In this document: in pieces, positions 26,546-37,398 of the stretch
How the letters are laid out: every line of letters begins with the position of its first letter
Numbering within the stretch: the first letter of the stretch is position 1
Source: Bacteroidales bacterium
GTDB taxonomy: Bacteria; Bacteroidota; Bacteroidia; Bacteroidales; F082
Assembly: GCA_024400195.1 (NCBI GenBank)
Contig: JAKSNC010000001.1
Span: forward strand, 1-64,000
Length of the DNA stretch: 64,000 bases
Reading direction: 5' to 3'
Position numbers and translations under genes: made by a program
Notes under the pieces: generated by a model
The model's database searches: none
The model's input: only the letters and a program-made list of their open reading frames with translations
What the model was told of the DNA's origin: nothing

Positions 26546-26965
26546 TTATTCGACGTAATCTCTTCTCACAACGAATTTTGTTGCTACAGGCAGTTTCTGA
26601 GCGGCAAGGCGCAGTGCTTCCTTGGCGACGGCCAATGACACGCCCTCTGCTTCAAAAAGCATGTGACCGGGGGTCACGCGAGCGACAAAGTATTCGACAT
26701 TACCTTTACCTTTACCCATACGCACTTCGGCGGGTTTCTTGGTAATAGGCTTATCGGGGAATATTCTAATCCAAATTTGTCCTTCACGTTTCATATAACG
26801 TGTGACGGCCTGACGGGCGGCTTCGATCTGGCGTGCCGTTATCAGTGCTTCATCCATTGTTTTTATTCCGAAGGAGCCGAATGCAAGTTCGTGGCCGCGG
26901 AACGCGTTGCCTTTCATCTTGCCTTTCTGGGGTCTTCTGAACTTTGTTCTCTTGGGTTGTAACAT
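26546..26965 (-). CDS. rplP: 50S ribosomal protein L16
   Basis: 139 residues. [19 protein letters not shown] opens it; [41 protein letters not shown] and the C-terminal [10 protein letters not shown] are intact. L16 organises the A-site side of the 50S. 22 bp after rpsC. Confidence 0.99.
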   Translation of the reverse strand: MLQPKRTKFRRPQKGKMKGNAFRGHELAFGSFGIKTMDEALITARQIEAARQAVTRYMKREGQIWIRIFPDKPITKKPAEVRMGKGKGNVEYFVARVTPGHMLFEAEGVSLAVAKEALRLAAQKLPVATKFVVRRDYVE

Positions 26966-26987
26966 CGTTTATAGATTTTTTATTCTC

Positions 26988-27728
26988 TTACTTATTACGT
27001 TGAGGTCTGTTACCGCCACGGCGTGCTGGTCTTTCGCCGCCGATTCTCGGAGCCGACTGTTTTTTAGCAGTGCTCGGGGCGTTCATTGGGATGAGTTCCG
27101 GTTTGCCGTAAATCTCACCCTTGCAGATCCACACCTTTATACCGATGCGGCCGTAAGTTGTGTGAGCTTCGACCAACGAGTAGTCGATGTCGGCACGGAG
27201 GGTGTGCAACGGGATACGTCCTTCCTTGTAAGTTTCCTTACGTGACATTTCTGCTCCGCCTACACGTCCTGAAGCTACAATCTTGATGCCCTGGGCACCC
27301 ATTCTCATAGTCCCTGAGACGGCGTTTTTGATCGCTCTGCGGAAAGAGACACGTCCTTCGATTTGTTTTGCTATTGTGCTGGCCTGGATATAGGCGTCGA
27401 GTTCGGGTTTCTTTATCTCGTTGATGTTGATCTGAACGTCCTTGCCGGTGAGTTTCTTAAGTTCTTCCTTAAGCATTTCCACATCGGAGCCGCCTTTTCC
27501 GATTATCATACCCGGACGTGCGGCGTATATGGAGATGATGACGACTTTAAGGGTGCGTTCGATAGCAATTTTGGAGAGACCGGCCTTGCCGAGACGGGCG
27601 TTCAGATACTTGCGGATCTGTTCGTCCTCGACGAGTTTGCTGGAAAAATCCTTGCCGCCGTACCATGTGGAGTCCCATCCTCTTATGACTCCTAATCTAA
27701 GACCTATTGGATTCGTTTTTTGTCCCAT
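26988..27728 (-). CDS. rpsC: 30S ribosomal protein S3
   Basis: 246 residues. [20 protein letters not shown] opens it; the KH domain carries [14 protein letters not shown] (GxxG loop intact) and the C-terminal domain [17 protein letters not shown]. The tail ([25 protein letters not shown], in part) is basic and longer than in E. coli. It lines the mRNA entry with S4 and S5. Gap to rplV 9 bp. Confidence 0.99.
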   Translation of the reverse strand: MGQKTNPIGLRLGVIRGWDSTWYGGKDFSSKLVEDEQIRKYLNARLGKAGLSKIAIERTLKVVIISIYAARPGMIIGKGGSDVEMLKEELKKLTGKDVQININEIKKPELDAYIQASTIAKQIEGRVSFRRAIKNAVSGTMRMGAQGIKIVASGRVGGAEMSRKETYKEGRIPLHTLRADIDYSLVEAHTTYGRIGIKVWICKGEIYGKPELIPMNAPSTAKKQSAPRIGGERPARRGGNRPQRNK

Positions 27729-27737
27729 TGTAATCTC

Positions 27738-28169
27738 TTATTTATTTTCTTCAACTTTTTCTTCTGTATCGGCTGCTATTCTGCTTCCAACGACTATTGT
27801 GACGTGGTTGGAGCGTTTGCGGATACGGTAGGCTCTTCCGTGGTTGGAAGGCTGAATACGTCTGAGCGTGCGACCCTCGTCAACGAAGATTGTCTCAACA
27901 ATGAGATTTGCATCGTCGATGTTCTTACCGGCGTTTTTAGCTTCCCAGTTGGCAATAGCCGAACGGAGGAGTTTATAAACCGGTTTTGCAGCCGCCTTAG
28001 GCGAGTACATCAGGGTATGTAGTGCAAGGTTCACGTTCATTCCTCTTATCATATCTGCCACAAGACGCATCTTGCGGGGAGATGTCGGCACGTTGTTAAG
28101 TTTGGCAAATGCGCACTGTTTACGTGCTTCTTTGATAGCATTAGCTCTGTTTTTCTTTCTTGCTCCCAT
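27738..28169 (-). CDS. rplV: 50S ribosomal protein L22
   Basis: 143 residues. The core shows [38 protein letters not shown] and the exit-tunnel beta-hairpin ending in [14 protein letters not shown]. Both ends are extended with charged residues (a Lys-rich start and EEKVEENK at the end) compared with E. coli L22 (110). 8 bp after rpsS. Confidence 0.98.
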   Translation of the reverse strand: MGARKKNRANAIKEARKQCAFAKLNNVPTSPRKMRLVADMIRGMNVNLALHTLMYSPKAAAKPVYKLLRSAIANWEAKNAGKNIDDANLIVETIFVDEGRTLRRIQPSNHGRAYRIRKRSNHVTIVVGSRIAADTEEKVEENK

Positions 28170-28177
28170 TTTACCTG

Positions 28178-28453
28178 TTATTTAGCATCCTTTTTATTAC
28201 CGGCATGACCGCGGAAGGTTCTGGTCGGGGCGAACTCGCCGAGTTTGTGACCAACCATGTTTTCTGTCACGTAAACCGGAATGAATTTGTTACCATTGTG
28301 AACAGCTATTGTCTGTCCGACGAAATCCGGAGAAATCATCGAAGCTCTCGACCAGGTCTTGATGACGGTCTTCTTACCTGTTGCAACATTATCCAAAACT
28401 CTTTTCTCGAGTTTGTAGTGGATAAATGGTCCTTTTTTAAGCGAACGACTCAT
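28178..28453 (-). CDS. rpsS: 30S ribosomal protein S19
   Basis: 91 residues. [19 protein letters not shown] opens it, with [22 protein letters not shown] and the conserved [28 protein letters not shown] (in part). S19 is in the 30S head, bound by RimM during maturation (rimM at 7976-8503). 24 bp after rplB. Confidence 0.99.
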   Translation of the reverse strand: MSRSLKKGPFIHYKLEKRVLDNVATGKKTVIKTWSRASMISPDFVGQTIAVHNGNKFIPVYVTENMVGHKLGEFAPTRTFRGHAGNKKDAK

Positions 28454-28477
28454 ATTTACTTTTTTTTACCTGGTTTA

Positions 28478-29302
28478 TTACTTCTTTCTTCTCTCTATGA
28501 TGTACTTCGTTGACTGGGCTTTTGGCGAACGTGTCTTGTAGCCTTTCGCCGGCAAACCCTTACGGCTGCGCGGATGACCTCCTGATGCACGGCCTTCACC
28601 ACCACCCATCGGGTGATCGACTGGGTTCATGACGACACCACGGACGCGCGGGCGACGACCCAACCAGCGGCTTCTACCGGCCTTACCTGATTTCTCGAGG
28701 TTGTGGTCAACATTCGACACTGTGCCTATAGTGGCTTTGCAGGCCTGAAGTACGAGACGTGTCTCGCCTGAAGGCATCTTGAGGATTGCGAATTTGCCGT
28801 CGCGCGACATCAGCTGTGCATAGGCACCGGCGCTGCGGGCCATCTTAGCACCCTGACCAGGGCGAAGCTCTATGTTGTGGATGATGGTTCCGAAAGGAAC
28901 ATCACTCAGGAACATCGTATTGCCGATGCTCGGAACTGCATCTTTGCCCGACATGATTGTCTGACCGACGCTCAAGCCCTGAGGGGCGATAATATAGCGT
29001 TTCTCGCCGTCAGCGTAAGCGATGAGGGCGATACGTGCTGTGCGGTTCGGATCGTATTCGATGGTCTTAACGACACCCGGAATACCGTCCTTGTCTCTCT
29101 TGAAGTCAATGATTCTATATTTCTGCTTATGGCCGCCGCCGATATTGCGAACAGTCATTTTACCAGTGTTATTACGTCCTCCGGTGCTCTTCTTGGTAGC
29201 AAGCAATGACTTCTCCGGCTTGCTCGTTGTAATTTCGTCAAACGCACTTATAACCTTAAAGCGTTGACCCGGGGTCGTTGGTTTGTATTTCTTTAAAGCC
29301 AT
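28478..29302 (-). CDS. rplB: 50S ribosomal protein L2
   Basis: 274 residues. The peptidyl-transferase-proximal tail has [19 protein letters not shown], with the conserved His. Other blocks: [33 protein letters not shown] and GDRAMGG-type [16 protein letters not shown]. Standard length. It begins 2 bp after rplW. Confidence 0.99.
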   Translation of the reverse strand: MALKKYKPTTPGQRFKVISAFDEITTSKPEKSLLATKKSTGGRNNTGKMTVRNIGGGHKQKYRIIDFKRDKDGIPGVVKTIEYDPNRTARIALIAYADGEKRYIIAPQGLSVGQTIMSGKDAVPSIGNTMFLSDVPFGTIIHNIELRPGQGAKMARSAGAYAQLMSRDGKFAILKMPSGETRLVLQACKATIGTVSNVDHNLEKSGKAGRSRWLGRRPRVRGVVMNPVDHPMGGGEGRASGGHPRSRKGLPAKGYKTRSPKAQSTKYIIERRKK

Positions 29303-29304
29303 TT

Positions 29305-29595
29305 CTAAATACTGCTAAAAAAGTCAATAGTTTCACCTTTTTTCAAAGTCACGACTGCTTTCTTGAAGGCGTCTCTTCTTCCGACGACGGCGCCGCCCTT
29401 GGTGTAGCGTGATTTGAGCTTTCCTTCGTAATTGATAGTGTTGACTGCGTCAACCTTCACATTATAGAGTTCCTCAACCGCAGCCTTGATCTGCAGTTTG
29501 TTAGCGCGTTTGTCCACTATGAATGCATAGCGGCCGAGTTTTTCACTCATCGCTGTCATTTTTTCCGTAACGACCGGTTTCTTTATGATAATCAT
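29305..29595 (-). CDS. rplW: 50S ribosomal protein L23
   Basis: 96 residues. [23 protein letters not shown] opens it (in part), followed by ADKRAN-like [22 protein letters not shown]. The extended loop reaches the tunnel exit, where trigger factor and SRP dock. 20 bp after rplD. Confidence 0.98.
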   Translation of the reverse strand: MIIIKKPVVTEKMTAMSEKLGRYAFIVDKRANKLQIKAAVEELYNVKVDAVNTINYEGKLKSRYTKGGAVVGRRDAFKKAVVTLKKGETIDFFSSI

Positions 29596-29615
29596 CTTCT
29601 TTCGTTTTTAATTGT

Positions 29616-30242
29616 TTATCCAAGAATTTCCTCGATCGGTTTAAGCGAACTTTCCAAGATGAAAATCTTCTTGGCGTTGAGGATGTCGTAAGTATTAAGG
29701 TTGCGTGCAAGGGTAACCTGAGTGCGCTGTATGTTTCTTGCGGAAAGAACGACGTTTTTGTCGGGCTCTGCTAACACAAACAGGTTTTTGCCACCATTAA
29801 CTTTAAGGTTATTCAGGACTTCAACCATTTTCTTTGTCTTGATTGTGTCGAATGTGAAATCCTCGAGGATCGTTATTTCCGAATCTTTCATCTTGTACGA
29901 AAGAGCGGATCTGCGTGCGAGAAGTCTCACCTTCTTATTCAGTTTGAAACCGTAGTCGCGTGGTTGTGGTCCGAAGACTCTCGCACCACCGCGCATAAGG
30001 GGAGAGTTGATGTCGCCTCTACGCGCACCGCCTGTTCCCTTCTGACGGAAGAGTTTGCGTGTGCTGCCGGCGATTTCGCTACGTTCTTTTGACTTGTGCG
30101 TTCCCTGACGCTTGTTGGCCATTATCAGCTTGGCATCCAAATAGATGCAGTGATCATTAGGCTCGATTCCGTAGATATTGTCGTTCAACTGGACTTTACG
30201 GCCTGTTGATTCTCCGGTTATCTTTAAAACTTCTAACTCCAT
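29616..30242 (-). CDS. rplD: 50S ribosomal protein L4
   Basis: 208 residues. Contains the tunnel-loop region [25 protein letters not shown] [40 protein letters not shown] (in part) and [15 protein letters not shown]. In E. coli L4 represses the S10 operon. Its start overlaps the rplC stop by 10 bp, so translation of the two is likely coupled. Confidence 0.99.
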   Translation of the reverse strand: MELEVLKITGESTGRKVQLNDNIYGIEPNDHCIYLDAKLIMANKRQGTHKSKERSEIAGSTRKLFRQKGTGGARRGDINSPLMRGGARVFGPQPRDYGFKLNKKVRLLARRSALSYKMKDSEITILEDFTFDTIKTKKMVEVLNNLKVNGGKNLFVLAEPDKNVVLSARNIQRTQVTLARNLNTYDILNAKKIFILESSLKPIEEILG

Positions 30243-30862
30243 CTCTCTATCTTTAAGTATCCATTTTTAGATCCCGGTACGGAACCCTTCACTACTAACA
30301 AATTCTTCTCGACGTTGATCTTCATTATCTGAAGGTTGATGGCTTTAACCTTGTGGTTGCCCATCTGACCGCCCATTCTCAAGCCCTTGAAGACTCTTGC
30401 AGGATAGGCGCATGCGCCGATTGAACCAGGTTTTCTCAAACGGTTGTGCTGACCGTGAGTTGACTGACCGACACCATTGAAATGGTGACGTTTGACGACA
30501 CCCTGGAAGCCCTTACCTTTGCTGATGCCGCTGACATCGACAAATTCGCCTTCCATAAACACGTCCACTGTGAGCGTCTCGCCCAGACTCTTTCTGTGTC
30601 CTGCCTCGAAACGCGTGAACTCCCTTACGAGTTTCTTGGGAGTCGTGCCGGCTTTCTCGAAATGCTTAATCTCGGCCTTGCTGGTATTCTTGACCTTTTT
30701 CTCGTCAAACGCCAGTTGGATTGCATCGTAGCCGTCTTTCTCTTTCGTTCTTACTTGGGTAACTACGCAAGGACCTGCTTCAATGACGGTCACGGGCACG
30801 TTTTTGCCGCTCTCGTCGTAGATGCTGGTCATCCCAATCTTTTTTCCTAGTATTCCTGACAT
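30233..30862 (-). CDS. rplC: 50S ribosomal protein L3
   Basis: 209 residues. [17 protein letters not shown] opens it; [19 protein letters not shown] and [18 protein letters not shown] mark the 23S-binding core and the site methylated by PrmB in other bacteria. It is one of the two proteins that begin 50S assembly. 36 bp after rpsJ. Confidence 0.99.
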   Translation of the reverse strand: MSGILGKKIGMTSIYDESGKNVPVTVIEAGPCVVTQVRTKEKDGYDAIQLAFDEKKVKNTSKAEIKHFEKAGTTPKKLVREFTRFEAGHRKSLGETLTVDVFMEGEFVDVSGISKGKGFQGVVKRHHFNGVGQSTHGQHNRLRKPGSIGACAYPARVFKGLRMGGQMGNHKVKAINLQIMKINVEKNLLVVKGSVPGSKNGYLKIERWS

Positions 30863-30898
30863 TGCTGCTAAGATTTAAATTACTAGATAGTTTAACAT

Positions 30899-31204
30899 TT
30901 AAAGTTTAATTTCCACTTCTACACCACTGGGCAGTTCAAGCTTCATCAGGGCGTCGATGGTTTGCGAAGACGAATTGTAGATGTCAAGCAGACGCTTGTA
31001 GGACGACAACTCGAATTGCTCCCTCGATTTCTTGTGAACGAAGGTTGAGCGCAGAACGGTGTAAATTTTCTTGTCGGTAGGAAGCGGTATGGGACCACTG
31101 ACTACTGCACCAGTCATTTTGATGGTTTTCACGATTTTCTCGGCTGATTTGTCAACCAAGTTGTGGTCGTGCGACTTAAGTTTGATTCTAATTCTTTGGC
31201 TCAT
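30899..31204 (-). CDS. rpsJ: 30S ribosomal protein S10
   Basis: 101 residues. [22 protein letters not shown] (in part) and [29 protein letters not shown] (in part) are diagnostic. Head protein that also pairs with NusB in antitermination. A 62-bp gap separates it from fusA; I see no clear promoter box there, so the str and S10 operons probably share a transcript. Confidence 0.99.
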   Translation of the reverse strand: MSQRIRIKLKSHDHNLVDKSAEKIVKTIKMTGAVVSGPIPLPTDKKIYTVLRSTFVHKKSREQFELSSYKRLLDIYNSSSQTIDALMKLELPSGVEVEIKL

Positions 31205-31266
31205 AAGAGTTTTGTTTATTATTTTTATTTTCTCATTAATTTCTTGATTCTTCTCACTATCGTTTC

Positions 31267-33390
31267 TTAAAAAAAGAAGTACGTGCCTTTGGCTTTTCTT
31301 ATCACTATGTCGGCCAAGTCGTCGGGGACTCTCGAATAGTGGCTGAACTCCATGCTGAAGTTGCCGCGTCCCTGTGTCAGTGTCCTCAACGTCGTGATAT
31401 AACCGAACATTTCCGAAAGAGGTACGTCAACCTTTATAATCTGTTGTGTCGTCTCCGCCTGCACTGCGTGAAGTATGGCGCGTCTCTTGTTGAGGTCGCC
31501 CGTCACGTCGCCGAGATATTCGTAAGGTACTCTTACTTCGGCCTTCATAACGGGTTCCATCACAACAGATTTGGCAAGTTGGCCTGCTTCTTTGAATCCT
31601 ACGTGTGCCGCAATCTCGAATGAAAGTGCGTCGCTATCAACCGGATGTGTAGAGCCGTCGATAAGGCGAACCTTGACGGAATCCATCGGGAAGCTGGCGA
31701 GAATGCCGTTTGAAAGTGATGACTTGAAGCCTTTTTCTATTGAAGGAATATATTCCTTCGGTATATTTCCGCCCTTGACGTCATTGATAAACTGAAGTCC
31801 CGTCTGTCCTTCGTCGGCGGGGCCGATTTCGAACTCTATGTCGGCGAATTTGCCCTTGCCGCCTGTCTGTTTTTTATAAACCTCGTGGTAGCGCACCGTT
31901 TCGGTAAACGATTCTTTGTAGGCCACCTGCGGGTTTCCGACGTTGACTTCTACGCCGAATTCTCTCTTGAGTCTGTCGATGAGTATGTCAAGATGAAGTT
32001 CGCCCATTCCTGCTATTATAGTCTGTCCGGAATTTTCGTCTGTCGAGACTTGGAATGTCGGGTCTTCTTCGGCCAGCTTAGTCAGTGCGTTTGACAGTTT
32101 TTCCATCTCGGCCTGCGTCTTTGGTTCGACTGCTACTTGTACAACGGGGTTAGGGAATGCTATGGCTTCGAGAAGCAGGGGATGCTTCTCATCAGTGAGG
32201 GTGTCACCGGTGCGTATCGACTTAAAACCGACGGCTGCGGCGATGTCGCCAGCCTCGATTCTATCAAGAGGATTTTGTTTGTTTGCATGCATCTGCATGA
32301 TACGCGCGATACGCTCTCTTTTGCCAGTTGTTGCGTTAAGTACAGTCTGTCCCGCATCGAACGAGCCGGAATAGACGCGGAAAAAGGCCAAAGAACCGAC
32401 ATACGGATCTGTAGCAATCTTGAATGCAAGAGCGCAGAAAGGCTCTTTCGGATCTGTGTTACGTATTTCCTCTTTGTCGTTTTTGGGGTTGATGCCTTTG
32501 ACGGCGTCAATGTCCAAGGGGCTTGGCAGGTATTCGACAATTCCATCGAGCAGGCACTGCACGCCCTTGTTTTTGAACGATGCGCCGCACATCACGGGGC
32601 AGACGCGGAGTGCTATGGTCGCCTTACGCAGTTCTGCCTTGATTTCCTCCTCCGTGATAGAATCGGGGTCATCCATGAACTTTTCGAGAAGGTCGTCATT
32701 GTTTTCGGCAACGGCCTCTACGAGTTTCATCCTGTATTCTGATGCTGTCTCGGCGAGTTCTTCAGGCATTTCGGTTTCCCTGAAGTTAACGCCCAACTCG
32801 TCTTCATCCCATACGTAGGCTTTGTTTTTAATAAGGTCGATTACTCCTATGAAGTTCTCTTCCTCACCTATCGGGATTTGGACGGGTACCGGATTTGCGC
32901 CAAGTTTCTCGCGAATCTGGTCAACGACTTTAAAGAAGTCTGCTCCGCTGCGGTCCATCTTGTTGACGAAGCACACGCGGGGCACCTTATATTTATCGGC
33001 TTGATGCCAAACTGTCTCTGACTGCGGCTCGACGCCTCCGACTGCGCAGAAGAGCGCGACTGCACCATCGAGGACTCTGAGTGAGCGTTCCACCTCGGCC
33101 GTGAAGTCCACATGTCCGGGTGTGTCGATGATGTTTATCTTGTATTGGGTGTTGTCGAGCGTCCAGAAGACTGTCGTAGCGGCTGATGTGATAGTGATTC
33201 CGCGTTCCTGTTCCTGAACCATCCAGTCCATTGTCGCGGCACCATCGTGCACCTCGCCGATACGGTGGTTACGGCCCGTATAGAACAAAATACGCTCCGT
33301 CGTTGTCGTTTTACCGGCATCGATGTGCGCCATAATGCCTATATTGCGCGTTACGGAGATTTTGTTTATATTTTGACCGTTGTCTGCCAC
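31267..33390 (-). CDS. fusA: Elongation factor G
   Basis: 707 residues. The G domain shows [18 protein letters not shown] (G1), the switch-1 region [23 protein letters not shown] (G3) and NKMDRSGAD (G4). Domain IV has the usual [13 protein letters not shown] region. It moves tRNA and mRNA after peptide transfer. 13 bp after rpsG; ends near rpsJ. Confidence 0.99.
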   Translation of the reverse strand: MADNGQNINKISVTRNIGIMAHIDAGKTTTTERILFYTGRNHRIGEVHDGAATMDWMVQEQERGITITSAATTVFWTLDNTQYKINIIDTPGHVDFTAEVERSLRVLDGAVALFCAVGGVEPQSETVWHQADKYKVPRVCFVNKMDRSGADFFKVVDQIREKLGANPVPVQIPIGEEENFIGVIDLIKNKAYVWDEDELGVNFRETEMPEELAETASEYRMKLVEAVAENNDDLLEKFMDDPDSITEEEIKAELRKATIALRVCPVMCGASFKNKGVQCLLDGIVEYLPSPLDIDAVKGINPKNDKEEIRNTDPKEPFCALAFKIATDPYVGSLAFFRVYSGSFDAGQTVLNATTGKRERIARIMQMHANKQNPLDRIEAGDIAAAVGFKSIRTGDTLTDEKHPLLLEAIAFPNPVVQVAVEPKTQAEMEKLSNALTKLAEEDPTFQVSTDENSGQTIIAGMGELHLDILIDRLKREFGVEVNVGNPQVAYKESFTETVRYHEVYKKQTGGKGKFADIEFEIGPADEGQTGLQFINDVKGGNIPKEYIPSIEKGFKSSLSNGILASFPMDSVKVRLIDGSTHPVDSDALSFEIAAHVGFKEAGQLAKSVVMEPVMKAEVRVPYEYLGDVTGDLNKRRAILHAVQAETTQQIIKVDVPLSEMFGYITTLRTLTQGRGNFSMEFSHYSRVPDDLADIVIRKAKGTYFFF

Positions 33391-33403
33391 CTTTTATGAT
33401 GCT

Positions 33404-33871
33404 TTAGAATCTGAAATGTGAAAATGCCTTATTGGCATCGGCCATCCTGTGGATTTCCTCCTTTTTCTTAAAGGCTGCACCTTCTTCTTTATAGGCCTGC
33501 ATTATCTCACCGGCGAGTTTGTCGCCCATGGTCTTCTCGTGACGTTTGCGGGCGTATCCGATAAGGTTCTTCATGCCGAGGCTCTGCTTACGCGACGGGC
33601 GAATTTCGGAAGGAATCTGGAATGTAGCACCACCGATACGACGGCTTCTCACCTCGACCTGAGGGGTTACGTTGGCGAGGGCTTTCTTCCAAACTTCGAC
33701 CGGATCTTCCTTCATCTTGTCGGCCACTATGTCCATAGCCTGGTAGAAGATGTCGTAAGCAATGTTTTTCTTACCCTTCAGCATAATGTTATTGACGAAC
33801 TTGGTGACGTTGACATCGCCATATTTCGGATCCGGAAGGATGATTCTCTTTTTTGGTTTAGCTTTTCTCAT
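33404..33871 (-). CDS. rpsG: 30S ribosomal protein S7
   Basis: 155 residues. Conserved blocks are [46 protein letters not shown] (in part) and [17 protein letters not shown]. It nucleates the 30S head and in E. coli represses the str operon. 22 bp after rpsL. Confidence 0.99.
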   Translation of the reverse strand: MRKAKPKKRIILPDPKYGDVNVTKFVNNIMLKGKKNIAYDIFYQAMDIVADKMKEDPVEVWKKALANVTPQVEVRSRRIGGATFQIPSEIRPSRKQSLGMKNLIGYARKRHEKTMGDKLAGEIMQAYKEEGAAFKKKEEIHRMADANKAFSHFRF

Positions 33872-33893
33872 TGTTTAAAGCGTTTTGTGTTGA

Positions 33894-34283
33894 TTACTTC
33901 TTGGCAGCTGCCTTTTTCGGACGTTTGGCACCATATTTCGATCTGCGCTGGAGACGACCGTCAACACCGGCTGTGTCTAATGCACCGCGAATGATGTGAT
34001 AACGGACACCTGGAAGATCCTTCACACGGCCTCCCCTGATCATGACGATGGAGTGCTCCTGAAGGTTGTGACCTTCGCCTGGAATGTAGGCGTTAACTTC
34101 TTTCTGATTCGTCAGACGCACCCTTGCAACTTTTCTCATAGCCGAATTAGGCTTCTTAGGCGTTGTGGTGTAAACACGGACACAAACGCCACGACGCTGC
34201 GGGCACGAATCCAAGGCAGGAGACTTGCTCTTGTCCTTCAACTGCTGACGTCCTTTGCGGACTAATTGCTGAATCGTTGGCAT
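33894..34283 (-). CDS. rpsL: 30S ribosomal protein S12
   Basis: 129 residues. [14 protein letters not shown] opens it; [16 protein letters not shown] and [32 protein letters not shown] (in part) are intact. The streptomycin-site lysines are in [11 protein letters not shown] and in the GRVKDLPG loop; both read as the wild-type sensitive residues. First gene of the 18-kb ribosomal run, preceded by a leader of about 250 nt. Confidence 0.99.
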   Translation of the reverse strand: MPTIQQLVRKGRQQLKDKSKSPALDSCPQRRGVCVRVYTTTPKKPNSAMRKVARVRLTNQKEVNAYIPGEGHNLQEHSIVMIRGGRVKDLPGVRYHIIRGALDTAGVDGRLQRRSKYGAKRPKKAAAKK

Positions 34284-34535
34284 TCTTTGTTTTGTTTAAA
34301 ATTTTACTTTTACCTTTTATTATAAAATAACTCTTTATTCAACTTTCAAAAAAAGTCAAACTATTGAAACTCAACAAAACAATTAGGAAAGTGACAGCCA
34401 AACGGCTCTTGTTTGTAAAACGCGCTGAACCCACATCCCGAACACGCGGAATTCAACGAGAAACCTCTAACGTTTAACTTATCAGGTCCCTAACCCTCTT
34501 TTAAGTTACTTTAGATAACTCTTTTTTCGGCTGCA
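34284..34535 (-). other. Long untranslated leader of the str operon
   Basis: From the predicted start near 34529 to the rpsL ATG there are about 245 nt with no start-stop frame of note. Small hairpins can be drawn, for example AGCC-GTTT-GGCT (minus strand, about 34394-34405) and GAG-GTTT-CTC (about 34459-34468). It may hold a ribosomal-protein binding site for feedback; this is inference. Together with 34544-34768 it makes the only gap longer than 300 bp; the remainder holds the promoter and a terminator hairpin. Confidence 0.4.
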
Positions 34536-34543
34536 AAGGTACG
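34536..34543 (-). promoter_or_regulatory. -7 box of the str-S10-spc transcript
   Basis: Minus strand TACCTTTG followed by CAG, the commonest form of the Bacteroidota -7 element. The -33 region is not an exact TTTG. Confidence 0.55.
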
Positions 34544-34625
34544 ACTTTTTTCAATGCGTGTAACATTTTGATAAAAAATTTTATTAAAACATAGATTTTC
34601 AGTGGACAACTTATCAACAAGGATT

Positions 34626-34676
34626 GTCTTAAAACAAATAAACCACATAATATCAATACATTATGTGGTTTAAGAC
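34626..34676 (-). terminator. Hairpin terminator of the transglutaminase-lipoprotein transcript
   Basis: AAACCACATAAT (34640-34651) and ATTATGTGGTTT (34660-34671) form a perfect 12-bp stem with an 8-base loop; on the minus strand it is followed by TATTTGTTTT. It lies about 100 bp after the gene end. Confidence 0.6.
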
Positions 34677-34768
34677 GGCATTCGTTTTATCTCTTAAAGT
34701 GAGTTACACGCCGTTCAAAATTCTTTAAAATGCATATTTTGAAATGACGATTAGTCTAATCGTTGATT

Positions 34769-37378
34769 CTAAAACCGTTTCAGCATCTGTTCAGCGAGAC
34801 CGATTTTGTAGCCCTGACTATGGAAAAGTATTTCACCTCCTTTATTGATACAGACCACGAAAGGACAGTCGGGTTTTTCCTGAGAGGGACTGATGATTTC
34901 GAGCAACGATAATCCTAACGCGCCGGCATTCTGCCGACTGACAATTTCAGTATTGGGAAAATTCCACGCCTTTGCATCGACATTATCAGGAACAAGCATG
35001 TAAATCTTTCCACCCCACTGCTCCAACGCCTTACGCTGTTCCTGCATCTCCTTGACTAAGTGTTTTGACGGCTCGCGGTAATCGCCCAAATCGATGTAAA
35101 TCATGCCGGCGTCATCAACGGGAAAATCAAGATTGATGACGGCGTATGTCTGAGTTTCCTTCTCTATTAAAGGACGTAAAATGATTTCGACCGAACGGTT
35201 TTCTCCATCATGAAGACTGAAGAACTCCATTCGACTCAGGACATCGCCTTCAGGATACCTGTTTCCGGTGAAAAGGCAATAATAACCAGGTTCCAACTGA
35301 AGCGTGGCAGGAAATTTCTCCAAACGCGCATCGCCTTCAAAGTCGAAAGTGACGAAATCACCGTTTTCATATTTAGCTATCGCGAAATGCGGCCAATAAA
35401 TCGGCACTTCGGGATTCTCGCCTTGATAAGTAAGTGTGAGCGAGGCTGTCGGCTGCGTTTTTTCCTCATCGGCATCAAAAGACATTTTCTGCCAATCGCC
35501 GTCTGCCTCATTCCAAACATAGATAATATTGGTGGCGTTGTCGAGATAGGCCGGCACGTTCATCGAACGACAGGCGGCGACAAAGAAGATGTCACGACTA
35601 TGCAGGTCACTGTGGCGCAGTTCGAAGACACCGCGAGGCGAAATCGGGCAATGATAGTAGTTCCCTTCGTCATCAACAAAAACATTGCGCAAAGTCCACT
35701 GCCTGATGCTTTCGGCATTGGCTTCGACACCGGCTTTCGACATTGCCTCTGCGAGAAAATGTCTCCACGGACGCACGAGTTCGTTACTGATTCTGGCCGG
35801 CATGACTCCTTTTTTATAGTTTTGGATTGTAAGTTTTGGGTTGCAAGTTTTTAATTCATCGAACTGAGTATATTGAGATTCAAAGATTTCTACAGGCGTA
35901 TCGCGCAAATCTTTATCAGAATAACTGCGAAGATAATCGTAAATATCTGCATCGCAACAATGTTCACTGATGAACTTACCGACTTCGGCATAATTACCTT
36001 CCGCCTTGACCATGATTTCACAAAGCTGCGTTTCGGTCATCGTTGACATACAGCGAGGCAGTTTGAGGTTATCCTTATAATTATTTTCATTGCAGAATGT
36101 CGCAGTATAGGCTTGGCGGACAGAATCTTCGTAGGCGATACGTTGTGTATTCCGCGCCACGGCATCTTCGCTTGGCACAACCTTATCTTCGCCGGCCGCC
36201 GGAGGAATGATGTCGAGTTCTTCAACATATTCAATATTCGGTGTACGAGTCAGACAGATGGAAACTACATTGTCCTGGCGCACGTCAAGTTTGCTGTAGC
36301 CGTATTTTACGCCGTCGGTCGCCCAGATGAGAAGGTCACCCAAACCGGTTGTAAGAGAAGCATTTCCTTCAGAGTCGGTCTTCACGGACGCGAGAGTGTA
36401 GTATTCGCTGTAGTTGTAAAGTTTGAACTTCACCGTGGCGTTTGTCACAGGCTGATTCATTTCATCGCACACGGAAACGGTGACGCGACGTGTCGGGGCA
36501 TAATGCGACAAGAGGTTGAGTTCGCTGTAGAGCGGAGTCTGTACAACGGCTTCCTCATCTCCATGATAACGTCCGAAAGCCTTGCTGTGAACCATCATAC
36601 AGCGCGTCGAAGGCACCGAAAACCAGCCCATATTCAGTTCCGGATCTGGTTCGCAGGCACCGAGGAACTTCCATTCGCCCTCAATCCACACTTCGACCCA
36701 GGCATGATTGTCGTCGCAATGAGCCCAACGCGGAGTATAGCATTGGCGAGCCGGGATGCCGACTGCCCTCAAAGCAGTAACCGTGAAAGTCGATTCTTCA
36801 CCGCAACGTCCTAACGAAGTACGCATTGTGGCAAGAGGTGCGGAAGTACGCATATCGGCAGCGCGATAAGCCACATATTCATGACACCAATGGTTTACTT
36901 CAAGAGCCGCCTGTTCCATCGAAAGGTCTTTCACTCTATCTTTCAACTCATTGAACATCAGCATTCTGGCTGTATCGAGGTCTTCATTGTTGACACGATA
37001 AACTAAGACGAAATGGCGGAAGATGTCTTCCGGAACAATCTTGCCCCAACTGAATGTTTCGCGTGCCTCGAAAGCGCATTGCACCTGCTTAAGGAAGAAG
37101 TCGGCATCGTAGTCGGCAAGATCGCTGTACGGCATATACGAATAAAGAAATTCCATGGCCTCGCGATCGCGGCAGCAAAGCGTGTCCATTCCTGAAAAGA
37201 GCGATTCCGCCCTACACTGCGCAAAATCCTGACGCTCAACAAAATCGGCATGAACCTGAGCACGATATTGTTTATCGGTGATGAAATGACATTCGTTGTC
37301 ACAGCCCGACAACAGGAGCAGAGCACCAACCGTGAAAAGCATCTGGCGGACAAATAAAAAATCACAACATTTTTTCAT
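34769..37378 (-). CDS. Transglutaminase-like lipoprotein with a second, degenerate transglutaminase-like domain
   Basis: 869 residues. The N-terminus is a lipoprotein signal with lipobox LLSGC (Cys26); Met13 could also start it. A transglutaminase/protease-like domain has Cys192 in LGRCGEESTF, His225 in DDNHAWVEVW and an Asp near 245 (ACEPDPE), so the triad looks complete. Residues about 298-375 form an Ig-like, carboxypeptidase-regulatory-type beta domain. Residues about 520-635 resemble the first domain again (ISPRGVFELRHSDLHSRD, AACRSMNVPAYL, IIYVW) but without the Cys. The last 120 residues look like a thioredoxin-like fold (FVVCINKGGEILFHSQG). Likely in the outer or inner membrane facing the periplasm. 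It follows cutC by 20 bp. Its substrate is unknown. Confidence 0.8.
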   Translation of the reverse strand: MKKCCDFLFVRQMLFTVGALLLLSGCDNECHFITDKQYRAQVHADFVERQDFAQCRAESLFSGMDTLCCRDREAMEFLYSYMPYSDLADYDADFFLKQVQCAFEARETFSWGKIVPEDIFRHFVLVYRVNNEDLDTARMLMFNELKDRVKDLSMEQAALEVNHWCHEYVAYRAADMRTSAPLATMRTSLGRCGEESTFTVTALRAVGIPARQCYTPRWAHCDDNHAWVEVWIEGEWKFLGACEPDPELNMGWFSVPSTRCMMVHSKAFGRYHGDEEAVVQTPLYSELNLLSHYAPTRRVTVSVCDEMNQPVTNATVKFKLYNYSEYYTLASVKTDSEGNASLTTGLGDLLIWATDGVKYGYSKLDVRQDNVVSICLTRTPNIEYVEELDIIPPAAGEDKVVPSEDAVARNTQRIAYEDSVRQAYTATFCNENNYKDNLKLPRCMSTMTETQLCEIMVKAEGNYAEVGKFISEHCCDADIYDYLRSYSDKDLRDTPVEIFESQYTQFDELKTCNPKLTIQNYKKGVMPARISNELVRPWRHFLAEAMSKAGVEANAESIRQWTLRNVFVDDEGNYYHCPISPRGVFELRHSDLHSRDIFFVAACRSMNVPAYLDNATNIIYVWNEADGDWQKMSFDADEEKTQPTASLTLTYQGENPEVPIYWPHFAIAKYENGDFVTFDFEGDARLEKFPATLQLEPGYYCLFTGNRYPEGDVLSRMEFFSLHDGENRSVEIILRPLIEKETQTYAVINLDFPVDDAGMIYIDLGDYREPSKHLVKEMQEQRKALEQWGGKIYMLVPDNVDAKAWNFPNTEIVSRQNAGALGLSLLEIISPSQEKPDCPFVVCINKGGEILFHSQGYKIGLAEQMLKRF

Positions 37379-37398
37379 ATCAAAAAATTTACAAATAT

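Noticed and set aside
36113..36814. Plus-strand frame of 233 codons
   Set aside because: Antisense to the transglutaminase lipoprotein, whose catalytic motifs are clear.
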